Below, piece after piece: positions 10,276 to 22,049 of a stretch of 64,000 nucleotides of DNA. A model generated the notes under the pieces. That model made no database searches. It was not told where the DNA came from and worked only from the letters and a program-made list of their open reading frames with translations. This DNA is from Bursaphelenchus xylophilus (taxonomy: Eukaryota; Nematoda; Chromadorea; Rhabditida; Aphelenchoididae). The position numbers and the translations under genes were made by a program. How positions within the stretch are numbered: the first letter of the stretch is position 1; each line of letters begins with the position of its first letter. The stretch spans positions 5,699,501-5,763,500 of the forward strand of contig CAJFCV020000005.1 of NCBI GenBank assembly GCA_904066235.2, read 5' to 3'.

Positions 10276-11880
10276 CTACTTAGTCAATAGTTTGTTGGCC
10301 CTCTTGTTGGCCGAATCCACTCGGGTTTCGTTGGATTGGGCCTTCTCCTGGATCCTATCCAACTGTCGATTCTGATTGGACACTTCCGTGGACATATCGA
10401 TGGCCATATTCCTCAGATTCCCCACCATAGTCGACACTTGTTGTACATTTTCATCCATCTCCTCTTCTCGGGCGTCGTTCGTAATCCGAGTGATGTATCC
10501 GCCCTGAGGGCCCATTCCTCCGTCGCCCACCGTGATCCGGGGTTGGTCACTAATCACTCCTCCGTCGTCATCCTTCTTCCACGTTTTTGCGTATTCGGCT
10601 CCCTTTTCGAAGTCGTTATGTCTGCAAATTTTTGTTTTTCGTTCTGGGCAGTCTGTTAATCCCCCCCCTTTTTTTTGCACTCACTTATTCCAAGGCAAAA
10701 CACAGAGACCGCAGCACTTCTCCATGCCCTTCAGATGTTCTTCGGCTTCCTTCATGTCCGTATTTATTGTGTCTAGATTTCCTTCCACTCGCTCCAATTG
10801 TTCTGCAAATAAACGTGTGAAAAAACGATGATTATGCACAATAATTGATAACAAGTTTATTTTTGAAAGAAAAGGAGAAAAAAAAGAGCAAGACCATACC
10901 TCCCTGATCATCCAACATGACCAATGTTTTGATTCCAGCTTCTTTACTTTCTTCACATAATGCCAGCATTCGTCTTGTGGCTTCGAGAGACTAAAATATG
11001 TTTGTTAATCACGATAAACAAACAGGAATAAATAAAAGTAATTTAACTTCTCCCGTGCTCTTGTCAATGAACACATTGAGAGTCTTGAGCTCATCACTCA
11101 TGTCCCCGGGCATCACCAGCCCGTCATGTTCGACCGTTCCATGAGGCCCGGGTGTGAATTCGACCCGGCCTCGATCGCGATCAAACTGGCGCGGCATCTC
11201 TGAAATTAGGGTTCGGTTGGGCGGGTGGAACCCACGAACTTGCATTATTCTTATAAAACCGGCATCATCCAAGGCCCGGCACTGTTTCAAAATGCAAAGG
11301 GCTGAACCGTTGGCCCTGAGGACATAAAAGTGTTGGGCGTCAACGAGTTGACAAACAAAGGCCCTGATCCTCGACTGGACAGGTAGGAGACGCGGGGGTC
11401 AGGTTTCGGGGTTCAAGCAGCCTCAAATGGAAGGTTTGAGGGGATGTGTCGGACGGTTTCCTTCGTTCTGCCCTCAGGGCCCGAGGATGCGCGTTCTCGT
11501 TAAACTTCTCTCTTTGTTCCCGAGATACGATTGGAAGCGCCGAGGTAAGAGGGGACGGGTAAATTTAGGCCCTAGGGGTCTATTTTGATCGTTTCGGGGA
11601 CAAGTGATGAGCTCGTTTATTGTTTTAATTACCTATCTGACCTTTTGATCTCATTCTTGGAATATTCTAATTTCACATTTATATTATTTTTTTTATGTCA
11701 CTACTTATTACAACTCTGTTAAAGTAATTAAGGTCGTTGCCGAATTTTGCGACCCCGACTTTCACAGCCCTTTCCCCACCATCTAATGCCCTACTTAGCA
11801 TAACAAAAACTTACATCGTCTGTGGTCTGATTCATTCGGAGGTTGATCTCCTCGAGGCTCTGAGGTATGTCGTCACCCAT
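10276..11880 (-). CDS. ric-4: SNAP-25 (Qb,Qc-SNARE), RIC-4 orthologue
   Basis: Exons: 11880-11815 (start [22 protein letters not shown]), 10990-10900, 10802-10685 and 10621-10276, all in phase. They total 206 codons, the same length as vertebrate SNAP-25. The protein is a plasma-membrane t-SNARE that pairs with syntaxin and synaptobrevin for synaptic vesicle fusion. Seen: the first SNARE helix ([19 protein letters not shown]), the palmitoylation cluster [12 protein letters not shown], the linker ending in [11 protein letters not shown], and a second SNARE helix ending [11 protein letters not shown]. An alternative 5' exon lies inside intron 1 (separate entry). Identity is certain at family level; tissue-specific promoter use is inference. 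Confidence 0.95.
11048..11197 (-). CDS. ric-4: alternative first coding exon of ric-4 (SNAP-25)
   Basis: This 50-codon open stretch starts at an ATG ([14 protein letters not shown]) and ends [19 protein letters not shown] directly before a GTTAAA donor, in phase 0 with the second ric-4 exon at 10990. It would replace the first 22 residues of the shorter form. I recall that C. elegans RIC-4 has a long isoform whose N-terminus contains a similar DINGLVLPADMSDEL segment, which supports a conserved alternative start. A TTTCAG acceptor lies two bases before the ATG, suggesting trans-splicing or a spliced 5' UTR. The donor is weaker than usual. Confidence 0.75.
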
Positions 11881-13150
11881 TTCTGCCGAGATTATTCAAA
11901 TTTGTACAGGAAAAGAGTAAATAGCTGTAAATTCATATGAAATGATGGGAAACCAACCCGGCCACGCGATTTCAGGACGACCGGAAATGGGATGGGAAGG
12001 GGGGGGGGAGGCTGAGGACAAGAGCCTCTTCTGAACAAACGGACCCGGAGGGCATGCGGGAAGCGAAAAAGGTGAAACAAAAACTATATAAGGCCCACGA
12101 TTTCAGGAAGAAATCCCTGGTGAACTGAGGGGAACGTCAAGAGACGGAACGGTCCGCGCTCCTGTTCCATAGCCTCCGGCAAACGCGGCCAAACAATGGA
12201 GTCTGCCGCAGAAAATCGATTTGCAAGTTTCCAAAACATAATAATATGCAAAAAAGCGGCGAGTCATGGATTCTGGAGGTCTCAAGAACGTCGGAGCGAC
12301 GAAAACGGGCGTGCCGAAAGAAAAACATGGCCTTAGGGAATGGTGTAATTACAACTCTTTAATTGGAAGGAATAAATAATAATTATCGGGTACTCTCAGA
12401 CTTGTGCCGTTATCTAGGTCGGGGGAAGAGGCCTGGGTATCAGGAAACAACCCAAAATACACTTATTTGTTGTCAAAACGACCAAACGAAATATAAAATA
12501 CGCGTTATTTTGAGAGGATAAAACCAAATATTGGATTCCGATGGCCATATAAAGATAAGGAAAGAGGAAACGCGACTCTTAATGAGTCGAAAACGAGAAT
12601 GATAACAGAAAGATTAAAGAGTGCGGGCATTATAAAAGATAAATTATATTCATACACAAACACCTGGGGCCGTCTCCCCTTTCCATTTAAGGCCCCCATT
12701 CGAAGCCGGCTTCCCGCTCTCTCGGCGGCGGCCGGCCCAATGCCCTCGAGCGGAATAAATGGCATGGATCGATATTTGGCCGAGAAAGCGCCGTCTCAGA
12801 GTGCTTAGTAAGACAGGGCTACAGCCCCCCCTCTCTTCTGGCAGCCGCGTCACTCTTTTGTCACACCAAAAAGGGCGGGTTTTGATTTGGTCATCTACCT
12901 CGCGAGGTCACTGGTCCCTCGGGAATCTTCAAAAACATTAGTGGGATATTAGACATTATTCCAATGTAACCATCCATCAACACTGTCTACAATTTATTTG
13001 GAGAGAGAGATATGCAAACAAATCATTACAATACTGTTCAAACAAAAGAAACATTTCAATTTCTGAAACTGCTCACTTTCAATTCGATTTAAATTACAGA
13101 CAATTTCGAAGATCTTGCAGCCATTTGGAGGTATAATACACAAAAAAAGA
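11881..13150. other. upstream region of ric-4; no gene seen
   Basis: About 1.27 kb between the ric-4 start and the 3' end of the DB-module gene, both on the minus strand. It contains GC-rich stretches (12000-12080, 12660-12860) and TATATAAGG at about 12085. No frame shows recognisable protein features. It is probably promoter and regulatory DNA of ric-4 plus the 3' UTR of the DB gene. Confidence 0.4.
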
Positions 13151-14115
13151 CTACTGACGTCTGATTAAGTCATTCCAGAAGCAACTTTTCATGCTTTCGA
13201 ATCTCTCGAAACACGGCAAATACGTCATATCGAGTTGGACGACGCGGCCGGGACGCTGATCGCAGAAAACAAGACACTTCTCTCCCGCCAGAGTCGTGGA
13301 AACTCCATTTCTTTCACAACATTGACGATGATCTCGACCTTGGGCTGCACAGAAATGAATCTCCTGCATGGCTTCAATCGGGCATTCCTCTTTCTTCATG
13401 TACATCTCACTCAACTGCAATAATATGAATGAATCTTTACTATTATGCTCTACCATTTCTCTTTTATAGACTCCAAAATTACATTTCCGGAGGCAAGAAT
13501 CGGGCAATCGACGATCAACACAGCATTGGAGGAACGCTTTGTTCGGGTTCTTGAACCATAATATCAATGATGACATAAGTTATGTAACAATGATGATTAA
13601 AGTCAACTTACAACAGCCACTTTCTGATTCTTGAAGTAATTGTTGACTACGGACGGAGAGATCTCTGCCAATTGGTTCAGATGTCTGATGGTCTCATTAC
13701 TGTATCGCATTCAAATAAATATTCCACTAGACTTACGTGTATCCCTTCAAATTCTCTGGTTTATAACTAACCGAAGCCCGAGCACGATGCCTATAACAAC
13801 CATAAGGGCCACATGAAGATCCTCCGAGACCCCCTAGGGGTCCATATCCCCCATTACCGAAGACACTGTTGTACGGAGAGTACTGGTTGTACCCTCCAGC
13901 ATAGCCCAACCCTCCTTGATAGCCCAGATTCCCGGGGCAACCCATACTCTGGCAAGCCGGACGGAAGAGAGGGTTCAAAGCAGCTCCTCCACATCCATAA
14001 TTGAGACCTCCACACAGTCCAGTGGCCAGACACTTAACAGTTTTCTTGTTTTCGATACTCTTACCGCCTTTGACAATGGAAATACCGTAACCAAAAGGGT
14101 AATTAACAAATACAT
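13151..14115 (-). CDS. secreted DB-module (nematode Domain DB) protein
   Basis: Five exons in phase: 14115-14065, 14032-13737, 13699-13612, 13549-13454 and 13414-13151, coding for about 264 residues. The start gives a clean signal peptide (MYLLITLLVTVFPLSKA). After it comes a Gly/Tyr/Asn-rich Cys-containing spacer (GGLGYAGGYNQYSPY), then a DB module with a CC, CLRKC, HFCAAQGRDHRQCC, KCLVFC, YLPCF, SCFW cysteine pattern. DB modules (Pfam DB) are typical of secreted nematode proteins of unknown function. The 39-nt intron at 13453-13415 is a multiple of three and has no in-frame stop, so both spliced and unspliced forms would be readable; the cysteine spacing of the family favours splicing. Confidence 0.85.
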
Positions 14116-14330
14116 TCTGATCTACAGTAACCGCAAAAGAGCGCAGACAACCTGACGCCGAGCGGCTTCAATGCCCAATAAACCCTTTAAACGATGGCGC
14201 AACATTGGTGACCATGGTCAAACAACCGGTCGGATCTGTTCCGCCAGCTGAGCTCAGGACACTCTCTCCATTTCAAGCATTTATTACAATTCAGACCGTG
14301 TAATCCCCCGCTTCAAACCAGTTTTTTCGA

Positions 14331-17300
14331 CTATTTCTTCTTTTTGCCTTTTCCTTTGCCGGGTTTGGGAGTGGTAGGCCTACCCTTGGGTTTGTTCTTC
14401 TTCACTTTATCTTTCCTTTTCTTCTGATTCTTAGCGTTTTTGCTCTTCTTGGCATCGGATTTAGTTTTCTTATTTTTGGAGCTCTTTCCTTCCTTCTTTG
14501 TCGGGGTTTTTGTTCCAGCTTTCTTCTTCTTATTCTTGGTGACTTTGCCTGCTCTAGTTCCTGGTTTCTTCTTGACATCACCCTATAATAATAAAAGCCA
14601 TCTCCCAGGCCACTCACCTTCTTATTCTTATCTCCAGGAATCTTACTATTCCTCACAGGTTTGCCAGGCCCTTGATTATCATCACCATCTTCATGCACGT
14701 TAGATGGAGCGTTGAGACCTTGATCTTCATCCTTGACTGGTGTCCCCGGATCATATTCTGGCTCACTGTCCCCAGGTTCCTCTTTCCCTTTGCTCTCTTT
14801 TCTATCTCTAGTGTCATTTCCCTTGGTTTCTCTCTCATTCTTATCCTTTTCTTTGCCCAAAATTCCAAATGACGGTACAATATTGATGTCATTGATGTTG
14901 TCCTTAATGTCATGGATGCCCTCCTTTGCTTGTTTCGCTTTATTATATACATTTTTGATGTCTTCTACCCGTATTCCTCCCCTTTCCCCCTCCACCATCA
15001 CTTCTTGCATCTCATCTTCCGACGATTCCAGGGCGCTTGAGTCCTCATAAAGGTTGATTTCATTCTCGATTTTACCCAATTTCTTTCCACAACTTATGCA
15101 TTTCGAGACTTGATCGTAACATTTGAGGCAATAGAACTCGTTGCATTCAGTACAAACTCTAGATGCACTTCTAAAATAAATTCGTAAATCTTTTTGCCTT
15201 ACCCTCCCATTCTGATCTCGAGGTCGGGCTTGCTGCATCTGATGCATGCCTGAATACGGCCATCGTCCACATCGCTCGCACTCAACTCATCTACGTCCAT
15301 TATATTCTAAAAACGAGTCGTTAGTCATGTATATGAATTTTCTTACCTTTTTCTTTCCGCCCACTCTGTTCAAGGAATGCATTCTCATTTCCAGTAGACT
15401 ACTGTATAATTTTAAACCTCTTAATCGACGTTTTTCTGGGAATACAAGTTCTGCAATTAAATGGCGACATCTCTTGGCATATATCTAAAAATAAACAAGC
15501 TTACAATGTAGCATTCTCTGGTCATCAAAATACTGTAGAATGGTAGGGCGCAGCTCGCGGGAAAATCTACCAAACGTCACAAATGAAACAACTATACCTG
15601 AATAAAGCACAAGGCAATGGCCAGAACAAAAAGCAGAAACATGAGTTGGAATAGGAGATAATCGGGGGGATTGGGTTCTTCGAAGCAATCCTTCCAGAAA
15701 GAGTCCTGGACATTCTGATGTAATGGCTGGAACACTTCCAAAAGAGATTCCAACATCTCCTTCATAAAACCTTTTCCGGCAATCTTCAACTCATAATGAC
15801 CAGGAACGTCGCCCAATGAAACATTTCCACTAAAAAATTGGAAAGTTTTGTTCATCAACTTGAATAACAAGATGTCCATCATGATGATGACGGTTGGAAC
15901 TAGTGCTCCCACTGTCGTTGTTACCAGTGCGAAGAATAAATAAGGCCTCTCTTTCCTTGACATAAACGGAGTCGTTATTCTTATCAACTGAAAGTAAAAT
16001 TCTGTCCAATTAAAAATTATCTTACCGTTTTCCTTTCCCCAGGCATCAACGGGAGTACTGTAGTCCGACCAGTTCTCCTCCGTTCAACCTCAATCTCATC
16101 CAATCGTTCACTTATAAAGTAATTATCATACATTGGGAAACGGTAAAACCGAAGGACATAGATGGAAGCCTAAACATTTGCATCACTTTAGATTACACTA
16201 CGCATATTATATATATAATACCTACAGTAACGAAAGGCCATAACATCATTGGCAACAACAAAGCATTCAGCAGCCAGATAACCGCTCTAATGAAGGTCTC
16301 CAGTCCAGAAACTTCGTCCCTCAGCTTGTTTTTGACAACATCAAAGTTCAAGGCCAAGGCATTAGTTTGTTCATAGATGTGGGTCACATTCAATTCAATG
16401 TTTCTGGCATCCTCCCATTCATCTGTGATATTCTTTTTATTTTCTTCGTAGAGCTGATAGAAGCTGGTGTCCTTCACTGCTTCCAGAGATTTCCTCAAGC
16501 CATCTTTGACCACAGTGCCGACCGTTTCCTGTAAATGCTTCTTCAAATATTGAGGCCATTCACATTTCAAAGTCAGGACCCGAGTCGCTGAACACATCTG
16601 AAACCAATTAGATTAATTAATTCCAGGATTCTGCTTGCTGATCCATAAAAGAACCGAAAAAACGATAACTGGATATTAATGGATTATTATTATACCTTGC
16701 GAAGAAGGGAGATGGGAGAACAAATCAATTCGAAACTCCCGTCCAGGCAGTCTTCATGCATCTTATCCACTATCTCCACGCACTGCAAACAGTTATATAA
16801 ATGACAACACTCTTTTACCCTGTAATAAGGTCTTCTGGTTTCCTCATCGCAATTGGCCAACATTTGGTTGATCAGATCGGCTATGTGACGTTGCCAGGCC
16901 AACATTTTGTTAACGGATTCATCGACGGATTTTATAAATTCTCTCAGCTTTCGAAAAGGCTTGGTGGCACCGTGAATAAACTTCAAAAAAGCAGTCCGCG
17001 GAACCTAAAATAATATCCTTTTCATTCCAGTTACAGTACCCATTATGTAATGCACTGCACTTACAGTTTGAATTTTCGCTCCCGCAACTGCTTTAGCTTC
17101 CTTCAAATGAGCCTTTACTCTGTCTTGGACACATAAAGTAGCCGTAGTTGCCTGTTGAATGTTCTTGGTGATGTTAATGGCCGGAATTTGGAAGGCCCAG
17201 GTGACGACCATCAACATTAGTATAGCTCTGATCTGACTGGTCATCAATGAAGGGATTGCCACCAGAATAACTGCTCGGATTACGGGGAGTAATTGAATTG

Positions 17301-17691
17301 TACATACTACCATCAGTACCGCCAATCCCATAAAAGTTCCGACCCTTAAAAGTAAGATTAATCTGCAAACATCTACATACTTACTCTCTCGGGAACGCGG
17401 CGTATTTGATGGTGAAAATGGTGTAAAACAGGAATCCGACAAATATGCAGGACAACAGAGTAACTGCGACCGACAATATTCCCCATAAACTGTAATTCTC
17501 AAGATTATTTCATCGAAATTATACATTTAATCCAACTTTTAATGTTGTTACCCCGGATATTTGACCAACAGCTTTTTTGTGAACTTGAAGGAGCAGAAAC
17601 CTCTGTACTCAGGACGTTTCAACACTCTTTGGTACATCCAGAGCTGTTTTTCGGCACTCCATCGATGGATTTGGAGGTCGAGAAATCCCAT
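14331..17691 (-). CDS. DC-STAMP-domain membrane protein with C-terminal RING-like finger (SPE-42/SPE-49-like)
   Basis: A multi-exon gene begins at MGFLDLQIHRWSAEKQLW (17691) and ends with a TAG at 14333-14331. Several hydrophobic segments are visible, for example VGTFMGLAVLMVVCTIQLLP and a second cluster near 15900-15600. The central DC-STAMP-type region has conserved cysteines (RVKECCHLYNCLQC) and LIRITTPFMSRKERPYLFFA. The cytosolic end carries a C4-C4 RING-like finger (CIRCSKP, CTECNEFYCLKC, CISCGKKL), followed by about 200 residues of acidic then Lys-rich sequence. C. elegans SPE-42 and SPE-49 (human DCST1/2) have this architecture and are needed in sperm for fertilisation. The lysine-rich tail is unusual. 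I cannot decide between the SPE-42 and SPE-49 lineages. Confidence 0.88.
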
Positions 17692-17998
17692 AATCGACCG
17701 ATCAGATCGAATTGATGTAGCTGTGAATGGAGGTTAATGGATGTTATCGCGGTGTTGGTTTAATTACCGGGCTCGTGATGGCTTTTCTCCGCCACTCACT
17801 TTCCTTTCCCTCCCCCTTCCGAACGGCATCTTCTCCATGACAGAGGGAATCAGATCCGTCCCACTCAGAACTCTTTTTTCTTTAACGGATTTCTGAAACC
17901 GCCTTCGATTACCCTCCTCTTAAATCCGTCTAAAGCGTCGTTTTATTGCGCCTCGCCTTTAAGGAACTCCATCTTCTTCTACCTCAAACAATAGCGGA
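17692..17998. other. divergent promoter region
   Basis: Roughly 300 bp shared by the minus-strand DC-STAMP gene and the plus-strand ground-like gene. It contains polypyrimidine-rich stretches and GGTTTAATTACC at about 17756, but no exon. Confidence 0.4.
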
Positions 17999-20900
17999 AT
18001 GTTTGTCAAGTTCATCCAGATAGGCATGATCCTCTTCCTGATGGTGCAGCGAGGCTCGGCTCGTGACTCCATGGTCATGATGGAACCCCCCATCAAGCCC
18101 TCTCCTGAACTGAAGAGCATGTTGCTGGAGAATTTAAATAAACATGCCAATAATTTGGATGAGCTGGAGCCCCTTCAAACAGCCAAATCCAGGGGATCCA
18201 CTACTTTCACATCCAAGACCACCATCGAACTGGACGATACGCAGGTAACGCGGTCATCATTCATCTCTTTTTCTCCTCTTTTCATCCGATTCTCACCTTG
18301 ACTTTCACTCAAGAAATCCGAAAGAAAGGGTGAAAAATAAGACGGGGTTCCGGGTAAATTCAAAACTTTTTCGGCCATGATGCTCGGCCACACTTTTTGT
18401 CCAGTACAGTTTTTTTCTTCTGCACTGTACAAGGCATTACAATAAATAAAAACTACGCGAGATGCGAATGGTTCTTTCCATTGTTCAGGGCGCGTCTAAT
18501 CCTGTCTTGAGCTCTGCAAGTTGCGAGACATAAAAGTCGGTATGGCCGAAACGCGTGGGGCGCTACGACATTTCGGGTCAGGGACAACTCGGGTCAACGA
18601 TACCGTTTAATATTTTCGCTTCGGGACTGGGAAAAAAGAATTATTTGGAGAGTGTGAACGAATTTTTGAAATGTTTTCGCTTCGGGACATGGGAAAAAGG
18701 ATTTTTTTGGAGAGTTTGAACAAAATTTTGACATTTTTTCGCTTCGGGAATTGGGAAAAAGAATTTTTTGGAGAGTCGTTCTAAATGTTACAATTGAATA
18801 AGATTACATATGAATAAGTTGCCACTTATTATGAATAATGAATAAGTTGCCACTTATTCATTAACGACTTCATACCGCGTGGTGAATATACCCGAATTTT
18901 CCGAACCCTAGTCTTAGGCCTGCTTAACACCTATTTTGAGGTATTTTACATAGACCATTTCCTCGTTAGATAAATAAAAAAAATCGCAACCTTCCATTTG
19001 GAACAGATCGGGTAAATATTGGTCCGAGACTGATCTGCCCCAAATGAAATCTGCCCTAAATGGAGGGTAGCCAATAAAATATTTAAAAAATAAAGAATTT
19101 TTTTTTTTCAGAATCGAAAGACAACAACGCCGATTCTAGACCCTGATGGAGATCTCCCGTTCAATGTGAATCAAGTGTCAGGTCTCTTTGATGATAGTGA
19201 TTTGGCAAAAGCCGATGTTAATTCAGAAAACATTCCCTTTACTCCGCTTTCCAATATCGAAGACAGTTTTCGACTCCAGCCCCTTAATCTGAATACTCTT
19301 CCTCCAACTCCAGTGTTGTCTCCTTCTCAGTTGCCTTCCTTTTCGTTACCTGGATCTAATTCGAATCATCAAAGCATCTTGGCTATTTCCCCAATATCTT
19401 CTTCGTTATTGCAGTCATTCCCTCCGGGTTTGGCTGCCCCTCCAGCTTTGCCTAGGCCATCTTCTAACCCTGGTTTGCCTCCTGGAAGTGTTCCTTCTCC
19501 CTCTAATTCCTTTCCCAGTTTTCTTGTTCCCCCACCCAATTCAAACTTCCCATCACTCCATTCTTCAAATATTCCACCATTAAACTCTGATCCTTCTCCA
19601 AGTTCAGTGCCATCCTCAAATCAAAGCAATCCTCCTGGCTTTCTTTCTTCTACAAATCCATTATCGTTTTCAACATTTTCCCCGTCGTCTCAGCCTTCGT
19701 TTTCCACATCTCAACAGAATTTTTCGCCTTCATCTCCCCCGCTACCCTCCACGCAATTCCCCTCATTCCCGTCATCTGGATTTCCATCTTCTCCTCCTTT
19801 GGCCACATTTCCACCATTACTTCCATTCTCACCTTCCCAGCAGTCGTCTATACCATATTCCAGTCCAGTGACCTCTCCTTTAGTCCCATTTCCATCGTCC
19901 CCATCTTCTCAGACTTCTTGGAGAGTAACAGACGCCCAGCCTGGAATGTCTTCATCTTCCCCTCAGCCATCTTTACTCTCGGAATTGTCCTCGAATTTTG
20001 TAGCCCTCAACAATTCTCGCCCTTTATCTCCCCTCTCGACCCTTCCTTCACTGATCCCTTTACCGGCTCTTCAAGTTGCCGAGGAATGGAGTCGTAATAT
20101 CAGAACGACCACTGTAACTCCATCCACTTCTTCCTTCCCGCCTCTAGCCGTTATTACATCAACATTGGCGCCGTTGGATATGAGAGAATGGAGGAATCGT
20201 TTCTACAAGACTCTCAAGAGAATCAATAAGAAGAAAAAGATGACCGAAAAGCGACCATTGAGGAATCATGATGCAGAAGGGGGAAACAACATCCTCAGGA
20301 ATCTGACCAACGACGGATTAAAGGCTTTTGACATTGAGAAGAGCGGATACGATTATTCCAAGTAAGAATTGCTCTAATTATGCTGCACTAGCTTAAAGTG
20401 CAGCTGCACTTGAAATAAATTTGTAAAAAATGGCTAATGAACTCAATTAAGAGCCCAACAAGGCCGGCCCCAAACACCTGGAGTTCAGAGCCAACTCCAG
20501 GAGTATGCCTTCGCCGGGAACCGGTCTCTGGAGGCTCTCCAACCAGTTTCATTGAGAGAAAGCAAGGCAAGTGTACAAATGGTTATGACATTGATTTAAT
20601 AAACGTGTCTTTAGGAGAGATCCAAGAACAAGTTTCAGAAGGCCAAAGTCCAGCCTTTGCCATATCGTCAGTTCCAGATTGATAACGACGCTGATGACAT
20701 CGAAGTCGGTATTTCTAATTCAATCCATTAGGGTGTTCAGAGAAAAAACATGAGGGGGATTGCTTTAATGCATAGTTTAGGGGTTGCTGAGCAATCTGAC
20801 AAGCCAAGCTGGTTCGGTTCCCCACTTCCGGAAAATCATTTTTGCGTTGTTAGGAAAACACTTGCGTTGAAATTTTAATTTTTCTAATACTACTTTTCAA

Positions 20901-21778
20901 CGGCTTTCGAACGGTATGTAACACTTACTGTTGAGTGAGGGTCAGTTTCCACACTTTCCTAGTCAGAAGGGATTTATGAATTTTGCCTGTTTTTTTAGAT
21001 AGAAAATACGCAATTCTTGTCTAGAGGGCCTACAGACAAGGAATACGGGGTTTCTGCGATGAGGTCCGAAAAGATGTAGAACGCATGCGCCTTAAGCTGA
21101 CGATGCATGATGCAAAGTATGCAAAAAAAATCTCCGCTGAGTACAAATTTTTTCCCCATCGTGAAGAAATAATTTTTGCTCAGCCTAAACGTCATTCTCT
21201 CTTAATTGCAAAAAGAGTCTAGGTATCTTGACTGATTGTAAAAAAATCAGAAAAACTTACGAATATTTCTCTGAGCACTCTTATAGTATAATATGTACAA
21301 TCATTTTCTGATACGATTAAATTTCTTACAGACCCCATGCCCGGCTGTAGGGTGTAATGCAAAATCGCATAATCCGTGGATCTTCCAGAACGACGTTATT
21401 TTAGACAACACGGACACTTGTAATAATGACAAACTAAGGAAATTGGCGGAAAGAGTAGGGGTTATTCGTTGTAAAGCTTCTTACAGCACTATTTATATAT
21501 TATAATTCTTATTTTAGCTAATAATACCCACAGATGCGGAGACTTCAAAAAGATTAATCCAGAAGAGATTTGAAGAAGAGTTGGATCGGTTCTTCAACGT
21601 GATCTGCGGGACTGGATTCTTCAGTTACATTGCCCATACTGATGACTTTTGTCTTGTCAATGTAGGAGAGATGAATTGTTACATTTTCTCTCCCGTCTGC
21701 ACTGATAGTCAAGGACTCGGAGCAGGCATTCTGAAGGTCCGAAGAAAAAAAAATGTGAATAATAGCCGGGTACGGTAA
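17999..21778 (+). CDS. secreted ground-like-domain protein with long Ser/Pro-rich spacer
   Basis: Exon 1 (17999-18244) gives a signal peptide (MFVKFIQIGMILFLMVQRGSA). Exon 2 (19112-20361) encodes a roughly 300-residue Ser/Pro/Phe-rich low-complexity region, then a basic stretch. Exon 3 (20452-20566) ends in an AAG|GC donor, exon 4 is 20615-20708, and a probable 35-nt exon 21251-21285 restores phase. Exons from 21331 encode a ground-like domain: CPAVGCN, NPWIFQND, DTCNNDKLRKL, FFNVICGTGFFSYIAHTDDFCL, CYIFSPVC. Ground-like proteins are hedgehog-related secreted nematode proteins, often linked to the cuticle or extracellular matrix. The microexon is the least certain part. Intron 1 carries copies of the window's 60-bp dispersed repeat. 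Confidence 0.8.
18560..18780. repeat. copies of the dispersed 60-bp TTTTCGCTTCGGGA repeat
   Basis: Three head-to-tail units each contain TTTTCGCTTCGGGA followed by a GGGAAAAAG stretch and TTTGGAGAG. They are preceded by CGGGTCA/CGGGTCAACGATA words also found at 3151 and 5072. They lie inside intron 1 of the ground-like gene. Unlike the other loci, only one orientation is present here. Confidence 0.75.
18798..18862. repeat. duplicated short hairpin in an intron
   Basis: The word AATAAGTTGCCACTTATT, which folds on itself through AATAAGT/ACTTATT, occurs twice in tandem within about 50 bp. It lies in intron 1 of the ground-like gene. No function is implied by the sequence alone. Confidence 0.6.
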
Positions 21779-21875
21779 TGTAATTAGTTATGTATCCAAA
21801 TAAATTATTTTTACCGCTTGTTACTTTTAAGGGGGATTACTTTCAACTTTAAAATTACAATTCAGTTACCACATA

Positions 21876-22049
21876 TACTGCCCGGCAATTAAAAGGATCC
21901 CCATTTTACTGAGCATTTAAAAGTACAAAGCTATAAAAATTTTGACTCTGCATCAGCGTTGGATGCAGAAGTGAACAGAACGAACATATTTTGCCTCAGG
22001 GAAGTAGCGGACTCAGAATTTAGAATTCATTTTCAATTGTCGGGCAGTA
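21876..22049. mobile_element. small TA-flanked MITE-like element
   Basis: The ends read TACTGCCCGGCAATTAAAA on the left and, inverted, TACTGCCCGACAATTGAAAA on the right, with a TA at each outer edge. At about 174 bp with no coding capacity, this is the form expected of a non-autonomous Tc1/mariner-type element. It lies just downstream of the ground-like gene. Confidence 0.7.

Noticed and set aside
12505..12853. Overlapping open frames on both strands in a GC-rich stretch
   Set aside because: No domain, signal peptide or splice signals; lies in the upstream region of ric-4.
17754..17775. GGTTTAATTACC resembling the start of the nematode SL1 leader
   Set aside because: Matches only about 12 bases, then diverges, with no donor or Sm-site-like sequence after it; probably chance in a promoter.
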